A DNA stretch of 64,000 nucleotides from Orrella dioscoreae (GTDB taxonomy: Bacteria; Pseudomonadota; Gammaproteobacteria; Burkholderiales; Burkholderiaceae_B). Shown here piece after piece: positions 28,620 through 37,917 of the stretch (positions within the stretch are counted from its first letter, which is position 1; each line of letters opens with the position of its first letter). The notes under the pieces were generated by a model. That model was not told the DNA's origin. It searched no databases and was given only the letters and a program-made list of their open reading frames with translations. The stretch is from positions 2,790,001 to 2,854,000 of the forward strand of contig NZ_LT907988.1 of assembly GCF_900089455.2 (NCBI RefSeq). Reading direction: 5' to 3'. A program made the translations under genes and the position numbers.

Positions 28620-31600
28620 CAGCCGGTCTGCTATTGGCGCTGGTCCAGCATGCGGGCTGGGCACAGGACGAGCCCACCCGGCTGCTCAGCCAGCAGGGCC
28701 AGTATTGGCAGGAGCGCGGCGACAACGACCGCGCCGGCCAGGCCTGGGGCAAGCTGCTGAACATCGACCCTGCCAACCAGGAAGCGCTGTACGGGCTCGC
28801 CTTCATCGAGATCCGTGAGAAGCGCCTGGGCGAGGCCCAGAAGTACCTGGACAAGCTGCGCGGCATTTCGCCCAATGGCCGCTACACCCGCCAACTGCAG
28901 CAGGACCTGCAACTGGCCCGTCCCGCCAACGCCAAGGAACTGGAAACCGCGCGCCTGCTGGCCGAATCCAGCGAACTGGACAAGGCCATGCCGCATTACC
29001 GCAAGGCCTTCGAAGGACTGGAGCCCATGGGCGACGTGGGCCTCGAATACTACGGCCGCCTGGGCTATACCGACGGCGGCTGGGACACGGCGCGCCGCGG
29101 CCTGGAGCGCCTGCTGCAGGACCGCCCCGGCAACCCGACCATCCAGCTGGTGCTGGCCAAGCTGCTCATCCTGAACCAGGGCGCTTGGCGCGACGGCATC
29201 CAGCGCCTGTCCAAGCTGGCCCAACGCGCCGACGTCGGCGGCGAAGCCACCGAGAGCTGGCGCCTGGGCCTGCTGTGGCGCGGCGTGCCCGGCCCGGCCG
29301 AGCGCGAGCTGTACACCGCCTACCTGAAAGTGCACCCCACGGACGACGAAGTCCGCAAGCTGTACAACGGCATCGGCCAGGCCATGGCTGCCCAGCGCGG
29401 CCCCGCCCGCGACCCCATCCTGGCCCGCGGCTTCGCCGCGCTGGACAAGGAAGACCTGCAAACCGCCGAAGCCGCCTTCCGCGAGAAACTGGCCAAGACG
29501 CCCGATGACGCCGACGCGCTGGGCGGCCTGGGCCTGGTGCGCATGCAGCAGGAGAACCTGCCCGAAGCACACGACCTGCTCACCCGCGCCGCCCGCCGCA
29601 ACGCCAGATCCTGGACGCCCTCGCTGAACATCGCGCGCTATTGGATCCTCGTGAACGAAGCCAGCAAGGCCCAGGCCGCCGGCAACATGGCCGCGGCCCG
29701 TGATCTGTCGCAGCGTGCCATCAAGCTCAACGCCAGCCAGGCCGGCGCCTACAACACGCTGGCCGCCATCGATGCCGAGGAAGGCAAGCTGCCCGAGGCC
29801 GAAAAGCGCTATCGCCAGGTGCTGGCCAAGCATCGCAACAACCCGCAGGCCCTGGAAGGCCTGGTGGGTGTGCTGGCCCGCCAGGGCCGGCTGGCCGAAG
29901 CCCAGCAATCGCTGGACCAGTTGATGGCAGGCAAGCCCGACCCCAAGCTGGATCTCGGCAAGCTGCGCGCGGCCATCGCCTCGGGACAGGCCAAGGCCGC
30001 GCTGGACGCCGGCAACACCGACGCGGCGCGCGCGGCACTAGAAAGCGCCCTGCGCGAAGACCCGCAGAATCCGTGGATCCGCTACGAACTGGCGCGCGTC
30101 TACCTGGACCTCGGCCTGACCGAGGAAGCGCGCGGCATCCGCGACGGTCTGCTCATCTCGCATCCCGACACCCCCAGCGCGCTGTACGCCAGCGCCATGC
30201 TGGCTGGCGAGATGGGCGACTGGGAGCAGGCCGACCAGACCATGCAGCGCATCCCGCCACAATCGCGCACCGCCTACATGGATGCCTTCGGCCGTGACGT
30301 GTGGGTCAATGCGCAGGCCGCGAACGCCACGCGCCTGGCCGAAGCCGGCCGCAGCGCCGACGCCCGCGCACTGCTGGGCCAGCTGGAAGGCGAAGCCGCC
30401 GGCAAGCCCGCGCTGCTGGGCGCCATCGCGTCGGCCTATGTCGACGCCGGCGAGCCCGCACGCGGCATGGCGCTGATGCGCCCGCACGTGTCGCGCGACC
30501 AGCGTCCGCAGCCGGACGTGCTGCTGCCTTATGCCGGGCTGCTGCTCAAGACCAGGCAGGACGTGGAATTCGCCAGCGTGATGCGCGACCTGCACGGCCG
30601 CAAGCTGACCGTGGGCGAGCAACGCAGTTACAACAACCTGCAGTTCCTCTATACCGTGCGCCAGGCCGACGTGCTGCGCGAGCGCGGCGACCTGGTGGCG
30701 GCCTACGACACGCTGGCACCGGCGCTTGCCGCCCGTCCGCAGGACCCCCTGGCGCTGTCGGCCCTGGCCCGCATGTATTCGGATGGCGGCGACAACAAGA
30801 AGGCGCTGGAGATCTACCAGCACCTGGTCGCCAAGGACCCGGACAACGCGCAATGGCACCTGGGCGCGGCCATGGCCGCCACCCAGCTGGGCCAGAACCG
30901 CTACGCCGACTCCGCCCTGGACAATGCCGTGGCGCTGGCGCCTGACAACGCCGAGGTGCTGCTGACCGCGGCCCGCATGTACCGCCAGCGCGGCCGCAGC
31001 GGCAAGGCCGCGGAGCTGCTGCAGTCCGCACTGGCCGCGCAGGAGCGCAGCCGCCAGCCCACGCAGGTTGCCGCCGCGCCCGGCAGCGCACCGCGTGCGG
31101 TGAACCCCTTCATCGGCCTGCCCGGCCAGCGCCAGAGCGGCCTGCAGCCCGAAGCCCTGGCCGAGACCCGCGGCGCCGCCTCGCCCTTCGTGCCGGCGCA
31201 AGCCCGCGTGGTGCAGCCGCCCGCCATCGCCCATGGCAGCCAGGCCCCCTTTCCGCCGCTGTCGCAACGCGTGGAAGCCCAGGCATCCAGCAACCAGCGC
31301 CTGACGCCCTATGCCGCCGCGCCGGCGCCTGCCGTCGCGCAGTCCTCGGCCTTGCCGGTCCCTGACGCGCCGCAGCCGGCCCCGTCGCGCGCGTCGGCCG
31401 GCGTCGCCGCCCCGGCCGCCGTGGCCACGATTCCCGCCCTGACGGCGGCCACCGCCACGCGCGCGCAACCGGTACAGCCGACGCGCGAGCCTGCCCCGGT
31501 GTACAGCCAGAGCCCTGATGGCTCGCCGGCGCCCGTGCAGCAGGCGGCGCCCGCACCGGTCCCTGCCGTCCCCGCCTACGGGCAGCCGGCCACGCAGACG

Positions 31601-32872
31601 GCTTATGCCCAGCCGCCGATGGCCGGTCCCACGGCGGAAGACCCGCGCCTGGCCGAGATCCGCAGCGAGCTCGACGACGTCATGCAGGACCGCAGCGCCG
31701 AAGCCCGCGTGGGCGTCACTGTCCGCAGCAACAACGGCCAGGACGGCACCAGCAAGCTGACCAGCGTCGAGACGCCCGTGGAATTCCGCTTCCCTGTCGG
31801 CGACGGCAAGGTCGTGCTGAACGCCACGCACGTCTCGCTGAATGCGGGCCGGCTGGGCGATGACTACGCCGCGCGCAGCCAGTTCGGCGCCGGCCCGCAA
31901 GCCGCGCTGAACGACGCCAACGGCGTGCCCACGGGCAGTGTCGGCAGGCAGCGCGATTCGGGCGTGGGCCTGTCGGCCGCCTATGAAATGCGCGGCATCC
32001 GCGCCGACATCGGCACGACGCCGCTGGGCTTCGAACGCACGAACATCGTCGGCGGCGTGGAACTGAGCGGCCTCTTCCCTGGCAGCCAGACCTACTGGTA
32101 CGGCGTGGACGTGTCGCGCCGCGCCATGACCGACAGCGTGCTCTCCTTCGCCGGCACGCGCGACGACCGCAGCGGCCTGCGCTGGGGTGGCGTCACCGCC
32201 ACCGGCGTGCAACTGCAGGCCGGCGCCGACTACCAGTCCCACGGCGTCTACGGTTCGGCCTCGTGGCATTCGCTGAACGGCCAGAACACCAGGTCGAACC
32301 ATCGCACCGAAGTCGCCGGCGGCGTCTACCGCCACCTCATCCGCGAGGAAGACAGGCTGCTGACGGCCGGCCTGCATGCCTCGGCCACGTTCTACGGCAA
32401 CAACCAGCGCTTCTTCACCTATGGCCATGGTGGCTACTTCAGCCCGCAGAGCATGTACTACCTGGGCGTGCCGGTGACCTGGGCGCAACGCAACGACCGC
32501 CTCACCTACAAGCTGCAGGGATCGGTGGGCGTGCAGCGCTTCAAGGAAGACGACGCCGACTATTTCCCGACCGACGCATCCATGCAGCAGCAGGCCGACC
32601 TGGCCATGGCCCAGGCCAGGGCGCAGGGACTGGAGTTCAACAACGGTCCGCGCTACTCGGGCCAGCGCAGCACGGGCTTCGGCTACAACCTTGCCGCCGC
32701 CGCCGAGTATCAGATGGCTCCCAACTGGTTCATCGGCGCCAACGCCGGCATGGACAACGCCAAGGACTATCGCCAGTGGCAAGGCGGCCTGACCCTGCGC
32801 TACACGCTGTACCCCATGAGCCGCCAGATGGCGCTGCCCGTGGTCCCGTTCCAATCGCCTTACCAGAAGTGA
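28595..32872 (+). CDS. bcsC: Cellulose outer-membrane porin BcsC (TPR + beta-barrel)
   Basis: 1425 residues, longer than the roughly 1150-residue enterobacterial protein. Signal peptide 1-23 (AGWAQ). Residues about 30-800 are tandem TPR-type helical repeats forming the periplasmic scaffold. Residues about 810-1008 are a Pro/Ala/Gln-rich linker with no predicted fold, unusually long. From about 1010 the BcsC_C barrel runs to the end (GVTVRSNNGQDG ... ALPVVPFQSPYQK) with alternating amphipathic strands. It passes cellulose across the outer membrane. Ribosome site GGGAG; start inside bcsZ. Confidence 0.96.
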   Translation: MSKRRHTLAAGLLLALVQHAGWAQDEPTRLLSQQGQYWQERGDNDRAGQAWGKLLNIDPANQEALYGLAFIEIREKRLGEAQKYLDKLRGISPNGRYTRQLQQDLQLARPANAKELETARLLAESSELDKAMPHYRKAFEGLEPMGDVGLEYYGRLGYTDGGWDTARRGLERLLQDRPGNPTIQLVLAKLLILNQGAWRDGIQRLSKLAQRADVGGEATESWRLGLLWRGVPGPAERELYTAYLKVHPTDDEVRKLYNGIGQAMAAQRGPARDPILARGFAALDKEDLQTAEAAFREKLAKTPDDADALGGLGLVRMQQENLPEAHDLLTRAARRNARSWTPSLNIARYWILVNEASKAQAAGNMAAARDLSQRAIKLNASQAGAYNTLAAIDAEEGKLPEAEKRYRQVLAKHRNNPQALEGLVGVLARQGRLAEAQQSLDQLMAGKPDPKLDLGKLRAAIASGQAKAALDAGNTDAARAALESALREDPQNPWIRYELARVYLDLGLTEEARGIRDGLLISHPDTPSALYASAMLAGEMGDWEQADQTMQRIPPQSRTAYMDAFGRDVWVNAQAANATRLAEAGRSADARALLGQLEGEAAGKPALLGAIASAYVDAGEPARGMALMRPHVSRDQRPQPDVLLPYAGLLLKTRQDVEFASVMRDLHGRKLTVGEQRSYNNLQFLYTVRQADVLRERGDLVAAYDTLAPALAARPQDPLALSALARMYSDGGDNKKALEIYQHLVAKDPDNAQWHLGAAMAATQLGQNRYADSALDNAVALAPDNAEVLLTAARMYRQRGRSGKAAELLQSALAAQERSRQPTQVAAAPGSAPRAVNPFIGLPGQRQSGLQPEALAETRGAASPFVPAQARVVQPPAIAHGSQAPFPPLSQRVEAQASSNQRLTPYAAAPAPAVAQSSALPVPDAPQPAPSRASAGVAAPAAVATIPALTAATATRAQPVQPTREPAPVYSQSPDGSPAPVQQAAPAPVPAVPAYGQPATQTAYAQPPMAGPTAEDPRLAEIRSELDDVMQDRSAEARVGVTVRSNNGQDGTSKLTSVETPVEFRFPVGDGKVVLNATHVSLNAGRLGDDYAARSQFGAGPQAALNDANGVPTGSVGRQRDSGVGLSAAYEMRGIRADIGTTPLGFERTNIVGGVELSGLFPGSQTYWYGVDVSRRAMTDSVLSFAGTRDDRSGLRWGGVTATGVQLQAGADYQSHGVYGSASWHSLNGQNTRSNHRTEVAGGVYRHLIREEDRLLTAGLHASATFYGNNQRFFTYGHGGYFSPQSMYYLGVPVTWAQRNDRLTYKLQGSVGVQRFKEDDADYFPTDASMQQQADLAMAQARAQGLEFNNGPRYSGQRSTGFGYNLAAAAEYQMAPNWFIGANAGMDNAKDYRQWQGGLTLRYTLYPMSRQMALPVVPFQSPYQK

Positions 32873-32923
32873 TGGGCCGCATGCTGTCCACCGCCCACGT
32901 CTTTACCGTCTAGGAGCTTTACG

Positions 32924-33583
32924 GTGGTTACCTCGATTCTTGCCGGCCTGTCGATCCTCGTGATCGGCGACAGCCATCTGACCTCCAATTACCTGATCAC
33001 GACGCTGCACGACAACCTGAGCGCCCAGGGCGCCCACGTCCACACCATCGGCGTGTGCGGCGCCAACGCGGGCGATTGGCTGAAAGTCACGCCCGGGACC
33101 TGCGGCGGCGCCGAGCGCATCGGCAAGGGCAAGATCGTTCCCGCCGGCAGCGCGGCCAAGACCACCCCCATCACGCAGCTGCTGCAGAAAGACAAGCCCG
33201 ATCTCGTCGTGATCGTCATGGGCGACACCATGGCGGGCTACACCACCCCGCAATTCCCCAAGACCTGGATCTGGCAGCAGGTGACCAGCCTGACCAAGGA
33301 AATCGGCAAATCGCAGACGGCCTGCGTCTGGGTCGGTCCGGCCTGGGGCAGCGAAGGCGGCAAATACAACAAGACCTTCCCGCGCGTGAAGATGATGTCG
33401 AGCTTCCTGTCCTCGAACGTCGCGCCTTGCGGATACATCGATTCGCTGAAGTTCTCCAAGCCCGGCGAATGGACCACCACCGACGGCCAGCACTTCACCG
33501 CCAGCGGCTACAAGACCTGGGGCGACGCCATCGCCAAGCAGATCCTGGTGACGCCGGAGGTCAAGGCCATCAAGAAGAAATAA
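32924..33583 (+). CDS. wssF: WssF-like SGNH protein of the cellulose acetylation module, copy 1
   Basis: 219 residues, close to the length I recall for WssF in Pseudomonas fluorescens. Starts with GTG after AGGAG. Catalytic-type motifs: GDSH with Ser17 next to the N-terminus, and TDGQHF with Asp187 and His190. The usual GxND block is replaced by MGDTMAGY. There is no clear signal peptide, and the N-terminal hydrophobic run is also the first strand of the fold. WssF is thought to help present or pass acetyl groups during cellulose acetylation. The 51-base gap to bcsC and same-strand order make it part of the operon. Confidence 0.75.
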   Translation: MVTSILAGLSILVIGDSHLTSNYLITTLHDNLSAQGAHVHTIGVCGANAGDWLKVTPGTCGGAERIGKGKIVPAGSAAKTTPITQLLQKDKPDLVVIVMGDTMAGYTTPQFPKTWIWQQVTSLTKEIGKSQTACVWVGPAWGSEGGKYNKTFPRVKMMSSFLSSNVAPCGYIDSLKFSKPGEWTTTDGQHFTASGYKTWGDAIAKQILVTPEVKAIKKK

Positions 33584-33723
33584 GCCCGATCAGCGTTGAC
33601 GAAAGAAGCAGCCAGCCCGACCCGACCTGATTTCCAGCCATTCCGGGCGGTCCTCGCGCGCATGCCAGCAATCGGCGGCGCGCGATGCCGCGCGTATCCA
33701 CCCGCATTCAAAAGGAGTTGACC

Positions 33724-34380
33724 GTGTCCGCCTCTGCCCTCGCAGGCCTTGCGCTACTTGTCATCGGCGAAAGCCACATGAGTCTTTCCGGGCAGTTGAT
33801 CGATACGCTGCACGACGACCTGACGCGCCGCGGCGCGGTCGTCACCTCCATCGGCGCATGCGGCGCCAGCGCGGAGGAGTGGCTGAAGACGGTGTCCAAG
33901 GGCTGCGGGGCCGAACGCATCGGCAAGGGCAAGGCCGTCATCAAGGGGCGCGACACCAAGACCACGCCCATCGACCAGTTGATCACCAAGACCAAGCCCG
34001 ACGTGGTCGTGGTCATCATCGGCGACACCATGGCGTCCTATGACAAGCCCGTGTTCCCGCGCACCTGGGCCTGGCAAGGCATCACCGGCCTGACCAAGGC
34101 CATCGCCGCCACCGGCAAGGCCTGCATCTGGGTCGGCCCGCCCTACGGCACGCCTGGCGGCCAGTATCAAAAGACCGACGCGCGCGTGCAGCAGATGTCG
34201 AAGTTCCTGGCCACCAATGTCGCGCCTTGCGAGTACATCGACTCGACCACGTTCTCCAAGCCCGGCGAATGGGCCACCATCGACGGACAGCACTTCAACC
34301 GCTCGGGCTACAAGGCCTGGGGCGACGCCATCGGCCGCGCCATCGCGGACTCTTCCACCGCCAAGAAGGTCAAGAAATGA
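33724..34380 (+). CDS. wssF: WssF-like SGNH protein of the cellulose acetylation module, tandem copy 2
   Basis: 218 residues from a GTG with AAAGGAG seven bases upstream; this start aligns exactly with the GTG start of copy 1. Over most of the length more than half the residues match copy 1 (IGKGK, IGDTMASY, WVGPPYG, NVAPCEYIDS, KPGEWATIDGQHF). Ser17, Asp187 and His190 line up, but block I reads GESH instead of GDSH. A 140-base gap separates the copies; the end overlaps wssG by ATGA. Possibly a functionally diverged partner of copy 1. Confidence 0.72.
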   Translation: MSASALAGLALLVIGESHMSLSGQLIDTLHDDLTRRGAVVTSIGACGASAEEWLKTVSKGCGAERIGKGKAVIKGRDTKTTPIDQLITKTKPDVVVVIIGDTMASYDKPVFPRTWAWQGITGLTKAIAATGKACIWVGPPYGTPGGQYQKTDARVQQMSKFLATNVAPCEYIDSTTFSKPGEWATIDGQHFNRSGYKAWGDAIGRAIADSSTAKKVKK

Positions 34381-35051
34381 AGACACCCCTGATCCGCGCC
34401 GCACTCGCCCTGTCGCTGGGTGCCCTGTCGCTGGGCACGGCTGCCGCTGCCCAGATCGAACTGTATGAAACCGGCCCGGCCGAAGACTCTTCCTTCCTGC
34501 GCTTCGTGAACGGCGGCACGCAGGGCCTGGAAGTGGGCGCCAGCGGCTCGAAGGCCAAGCTGGCGCTGGACGCCGCCAAGCCTGCCTCCGACTTCATGCC
34601 CGTGAAGGCCGAGGCGGACATCCGTGGCACGCTGTCGCGCGGCGGCAAGGAAGCCCCGGTGGCGCTCAAGGTGGCGCCCGGCCAGTTCGCCACCGTCATC
34701 GCGCTGGGCGAAGACGCCCCCACCGCCGAGATCCTGCGCGAGGAACCCGACGACTTCAACGCGCTGAAGGCCTCGCTGGGCTTCTACGTGGTGGATGCCG
34801 CCTGCAAGGACGCCGGCCTGCAGGCCATGCCGCGCCAGGTCGCCATCTTCGAGAAGGCCGCCGATCGCAGCGTGCAACGCCGCCAGATCAATCCCGTCGC
34901 GCTGACCGTGCAGCTCACCTGCGGCGGCACGGCCACGGGCGAACCGCTGTCGCTGGGCACGCTGGAAGCCGGTGAGCGCTACACCGTCTTCGTGGTGCCC
35001 GGCCCCAAGGGCTCGCGCATCTTCCAAGCCGTCGATTCCCTGGCGCGCTGA
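34377..35051 (+). CDS. wssG: AlgF/WssG-like periplasmic acetylation protein
   Basis: 224 residues. Signal peptide 1-23 (ALSLGTAAAA). The mature part opens QIELYETGP and runs through FLRFVNGG and SKAKL, then a second beta-rich half from about 130, matching the two-domain plan and length of alginate AlgF. AlgF binds the acetylation complex and is needed for O-acetylation of the polymer. Here it lies between wssF and wssH, the order found in wss operons. The family match is made by plan and position rather than a strong motif. Confidence 0.75.
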   Translation: MKTPLIRAALALSLGALSLGTAAAAQIELYETGPAEDSSFLRFVNGGTQGLEVGASGSKAKLALDAAKPASDFMPVKAEADIRGTLSRGGKEAPVALKVAPGQFATVIALGEDAPTAEILREEPDDFNALKASLGFYVVDAACKDAGLQAMPRQVAIFEKAADRSVQRRQINPVALTVQLTCGGTATGEPLSLGTLEAGERYTVFVVPGPKGSRIFQAVDSLAR

Positions 35052-35102
35052 TCCCGCGGGCGCCCCGGCGCCCGTGCCCCTCCCTTTCGCCCGTCCGCCA
35101 TC

Positions 35103-36515
35103 ATGGTCTTCGCCTCGCTGGAATTCCTGACGCTCTTCCTGCCAGGTTTCCTGTTCTTCTACGCCCTGTCGCCCGTGCGGGCGCGCAATGCCGTGTTGAT
35201 GGTGGGCAGCTGGATCTTCTACGGCTGGTGGAGCCCCTACTTCCTGGTCCTGCTCATCCTGCTGACCACGGTCGCCTGGCTGGGCGGCATGGGCATCGAG
35301 CGCCTGGCCGCGCAACCGCGCGGGCGCCGCGCGCTGCTGGTCCTGCTCATCGTCATCAATGCCGGCATCCTGTGCTGGTACAAATACATCAACCTGGCGG
35401 TGGATATCCTGAGCCAGGGCCTGGTCTCGGCGGGCGCCCTGCCCATTGAGTGGCAGCGCGTGGCGCTGCCTGCCGGCCTGTCCTTCGTGGTGCTGCAGGC
35501 CATCTCCTATCTGGTCGACGTCTATCGCGGCACGGTCACCGCGCAGCGCAGCTTCATCGACTACGCCGCCTATAAGGCCATGTTCGGCCAGCTGATCGCC
35601 GGTCCGATCATCCGCTATGACTGGGTCGCCAAGGAGATCTCCCACCGCAGCTTCACGCGCGAAGGCTTCGCGCTGGGCTCGCGCCGCTTCATGGTCGGCA
35701 TGAGCATGAAGGTGCTGATCGCCGACACGCTCTCGCCCATCGTCGACATCGCCTTCAAGCTGCCCGACCCGACGCTGGCCGATGCCTGGCTGGGCTGCGC
35801 GGCCTACACGCTGCAGCTCTTCTTCGACTTCGCGGGCTACAGCGCCATGGCCATCGGCCTGGGCAACATGCTGGGCTTCCACTTCCCGGAAAACTTCAAC
35901 CACCCCTATCTGGCGCGCAGCATCCAGGACTTCTGGCGCCGCTGGCACCTGTCGCTGTCGACCTGGATCCGCGACTATCTCTACATCCCCATGGGCGGCA
36001 ACCGCCTGGGGGTGTGGAAGACCTATCGCAACCTGCTCATCACCATGGGCATCGCCGGTCTCTGGCACGGCAGCGACAGCTGGAACTTCCTGCTGTGGGG
36101 GCTGGCGCACGGCCTGGCGCTGGCCGTGGCGCGCGCCTGGGGCGAGGCCGGCTGGAAGCCGCCCCCCGAGTGGCTGTCGCGCGTGCTGACGCTGCTGTTC
36201 GTGATGCTGGCCTGGACGCTGTTCCGCGCCATCACGCTGGAAGAAGCCGCGAACATGTATCGTGGCCAGTTCGGCCTGAACGGCATGCCGCTGGGGGATG
36301 CGCTGACGCTCGCGCTGCGTCCCGCCCACTACCTGGCCGCTGCGCTGGGCCTGGTCTGCGTCGTCTTTCCCATCTGGCAGCCGTGGGCCGCGCGCCTGCG
36401 CCTGCCGGGCGCGGTGCTTTACCTGGCCGGCCTGTGGCCGCTTGCCGGTTTCCTGCTGTCGTTCAGCCTGATCGCCAGCCGTGGCGCGGTACCTTTCCTG
36501 TACTTTCAATTCTGA
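35103..36515 (+). CDS. wssH: MBOAT acyltransferase AlgI/WssH
   Basis: 470 residues, about eleven membrane segments. Membrane-bound O-acyltransferase that moves acetyl groups across the inner membrane for cellulose acetylation. Family markers: FFDFAGYSAMAIG, FWRRWHLSLSTWIRDY, LYIPMGGNR and the invariant active-site His in GLWHGSDSWNFLLWG. It has the usual AlgI length and ends in a TGATG overlap with wssI. Confidence 0.95.
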   Translation: MVFASLEFLTLFLPGFLFFYALSPVRARNAVLMVGSWIFYGWWSPYFLVLLILLTTVAWLGGMGIERLAAQPRGRRALLVLLIVINAGILCWYKYINLAVDILSQGLVSAGALPIEWQRVALPAGLSFVVLQAISYLVDVYRGTVTAQRSFIDYAAYKAMFGQLIAGPIIRYDWVAKEISHRSFTREGFALGSRRFMVGMSMKVLIADTLSPIVDIAFKLPDPTLADAWLGCAAYTLQLFFDFAGYSAMAIGLGNMLGFHFPENFNHPYLARSIQDFWRRWHLSLSTWIRDYLYIPMGGNRLGVWKTYRNLLITMGIAGLWHGSDSWNFLLWGLAHGLALAVARAWGEAGWKPPPEWLSRVLTLLFVMLAWTLFRAITLEEAANMYRGQFGLNGMPLGDALTLALRPAHYLAAALGLVCVVFPIWQPWAARLRLPGAVLYLAGLWPLAGFLLSFSLIASRGAVPFLYFQF

Positions 36516-37672
36516 TGCGCGACGACCTCCCTCCCTCGACGGCGAAACCGCCGCAACAGAAGCCCAGCTGGCTGGCCCGGCTGGTCAGCCCCTTCGCCGG
36601 CTACAGCCTGCTGGCCTTCATGATCGCGGGCCTAGCGTCCAACGGCTATGCCGTGCTGGCCGAGGATCGCGCACTGCTGCCCGAGGACCGGAGCTGGGCC
36701 GCCTTCGTGGACGGCAAGCTCACCCGCGGCATCGCCGACAACCTGGCCGGCACGCCCCTGCCCAAGGCCTTTGCCGACGTACAGCGTGGCGCGGGCTGGT
36801 TGTTGATGAACGACCTGGGCGACCGCGTGCGCCAAGGCTGCCCGGGCTGGCTGTTCCTGGCCGAGGAGCTGGCCATTCATCCCGGCCGGGAGCAGAACGC
36901 CGCGGCCCGCGCCAAGACCGTCCTGGCGGTGCAGAAGAGGCTGGAAGCGCGCGGCATCGCGCTGGTGGTGGCCGTGGTGCCGGACAAGAGCCGCATCGAG
37001 CATGAACGCCTGTGCGGCCTGCAGCGCTCGGCCCTGCTGGGCACGCGGGCGGCGGACTGGACCGCGAGCCTGGCGGCCGCGGGCGTGCCCGCCATCGACC
37101 TGGCCACGCCCATGGCGGCCTTGGCGCGGCAAGGCGAGCCCTTCCTGCGCACCGACACGCACTGGACCGAAGCCGGCGCCCAGGCCTCGGCCCGCTACGT
37201 GGCCGAGCAGTTGCGCGCGCTGTCGCTGGCGCCTTCGCCCGACCAGACCTACACCATCGAGCAGGGCGAGCCTGCCTGGCGCCCGGGCGACCTGGTGCGC
37301 CTGGCCGGCCTGGACTGGCTGCCACGCACGCTGCAGCCCGAGGCCGAGCAGGCGCGCGCCAGCACCATCACGGCAGCCGCCGCGGCCGAAGGCGCAACCG
37401 ACGACGATCTCTTCGGCGACGCCAAGCTGCCGCGCGTCACCGTGATGGGCTCGTCGTTCTCGCGCACCTCGAACTTCGTGCCTTTCCTGGCCGATGCACT
37501 GGGCACCGACGTGGCCAACTTCGGCCGCGACGGCGGCAAGTTCGCCGGCGGCCCGAATGCCTATTTCGCCAGCCCGGCGTTCAAGCAGACGCCCCCGCGC
37601 CTGATCGTGTGGGAGATTCCGGAGCGTGACCTGCAGTCGCCCGTCACGGGGGAGACCTTGAATCTGCCTTGA
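36515..37672 (+). CDS. wssI: AlgJ/AlgX-like O-acetyltransferase WssI
   Basis: 385 residues. One N-terminal membrane segment (about 28-48) anchors a periplasmic SGNH-like domain. The Asp/His pair is RTDTHW with Asp214 and His216; the nucleophile block is VMGSSFSRT, with Ser in the place of the usual Asp of GDS, as in other AlgJ/X-type enzymes. It would transfer the acetyl group from the AlgI-type protein onto cellulose. Last gene of the operon; lower-GC DNA begins shortly after its stop. Confidence 0.88.
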   Translation: MRDDLPPSTAKPPQQKPSWLARLVSPFAGYSLLAFMIAGLASNGYAVLAEDRALLPEDRSWAAFVDGKLTRGIADNLAGTPLPKAFADVQRGAGWLLMNDLGDRVRQGCPGWLFLAEELAIHPGREQNAAARAKTVLAVQKRLEARGIALVVAVVPDKSRIEHERLCGLQRSALLGTRAADWTASLAAAGVPAIDLATPMAALARQGEPFLRTDTHWTEAGAQASARYVAEQLRALSLAPSPDQTYTIEQGEPAWRPGDLVRLAGLDWLPRTLQPEAEQARASTITAAAAAEGATDDDLFGDAKLPRVTVMGSSFSRTSNFVPFLADALGTDVANFGRDGGKFAGGPNAYFASPAFKQTPPRLIVWEIPERDLQSPVTGETLNLP

Positions 37673-37917
37673 AAACCCGGCCATTGCCAAGAGACTGGCG
37701 TGTTGAAGACGTCCCCACACCGTACGCTCGGCTTGATTGACCTGAAAAGGAGACCGCTTTCTTGCCTTGAGATACTTCAACCACGAAACGCCAAGACGCT
37801 CAACTGTGGCTGGCCGTCCTTGAGCGCCATATGAACTGGCGGCAGCAACCGTGGGTTAGCGCAGTAGCTGAATCCGGACGACATTGCGCAGGCGTGGTCG
37901 AGCCGGGGCGCGTAGGT
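37673..37917. other. Junction between the cellulose operon and the lower-GC helicase island
   Basis: 245 bases with a change in composition and no recognised gene. No clear rho-independent terminator for the wss genes. A short frame around 37831 runs into the antisense of the helicase gene and shows no known family. I could not identify transposon ends or a target-site duplication. Confidence 0.5.

Noticed and set aside
30038-32854. 938-codon reverse-strand open frame opposite bcsC
   Set aside because: Shadow frame with repetitive Gly/Arg/His translation.
37673-37917. Insertion-sequence remnant at the left edge of the helicase island
   Set aside because: No transposase similarity, terminal inverted repeats or target duplication could be identified by eye.
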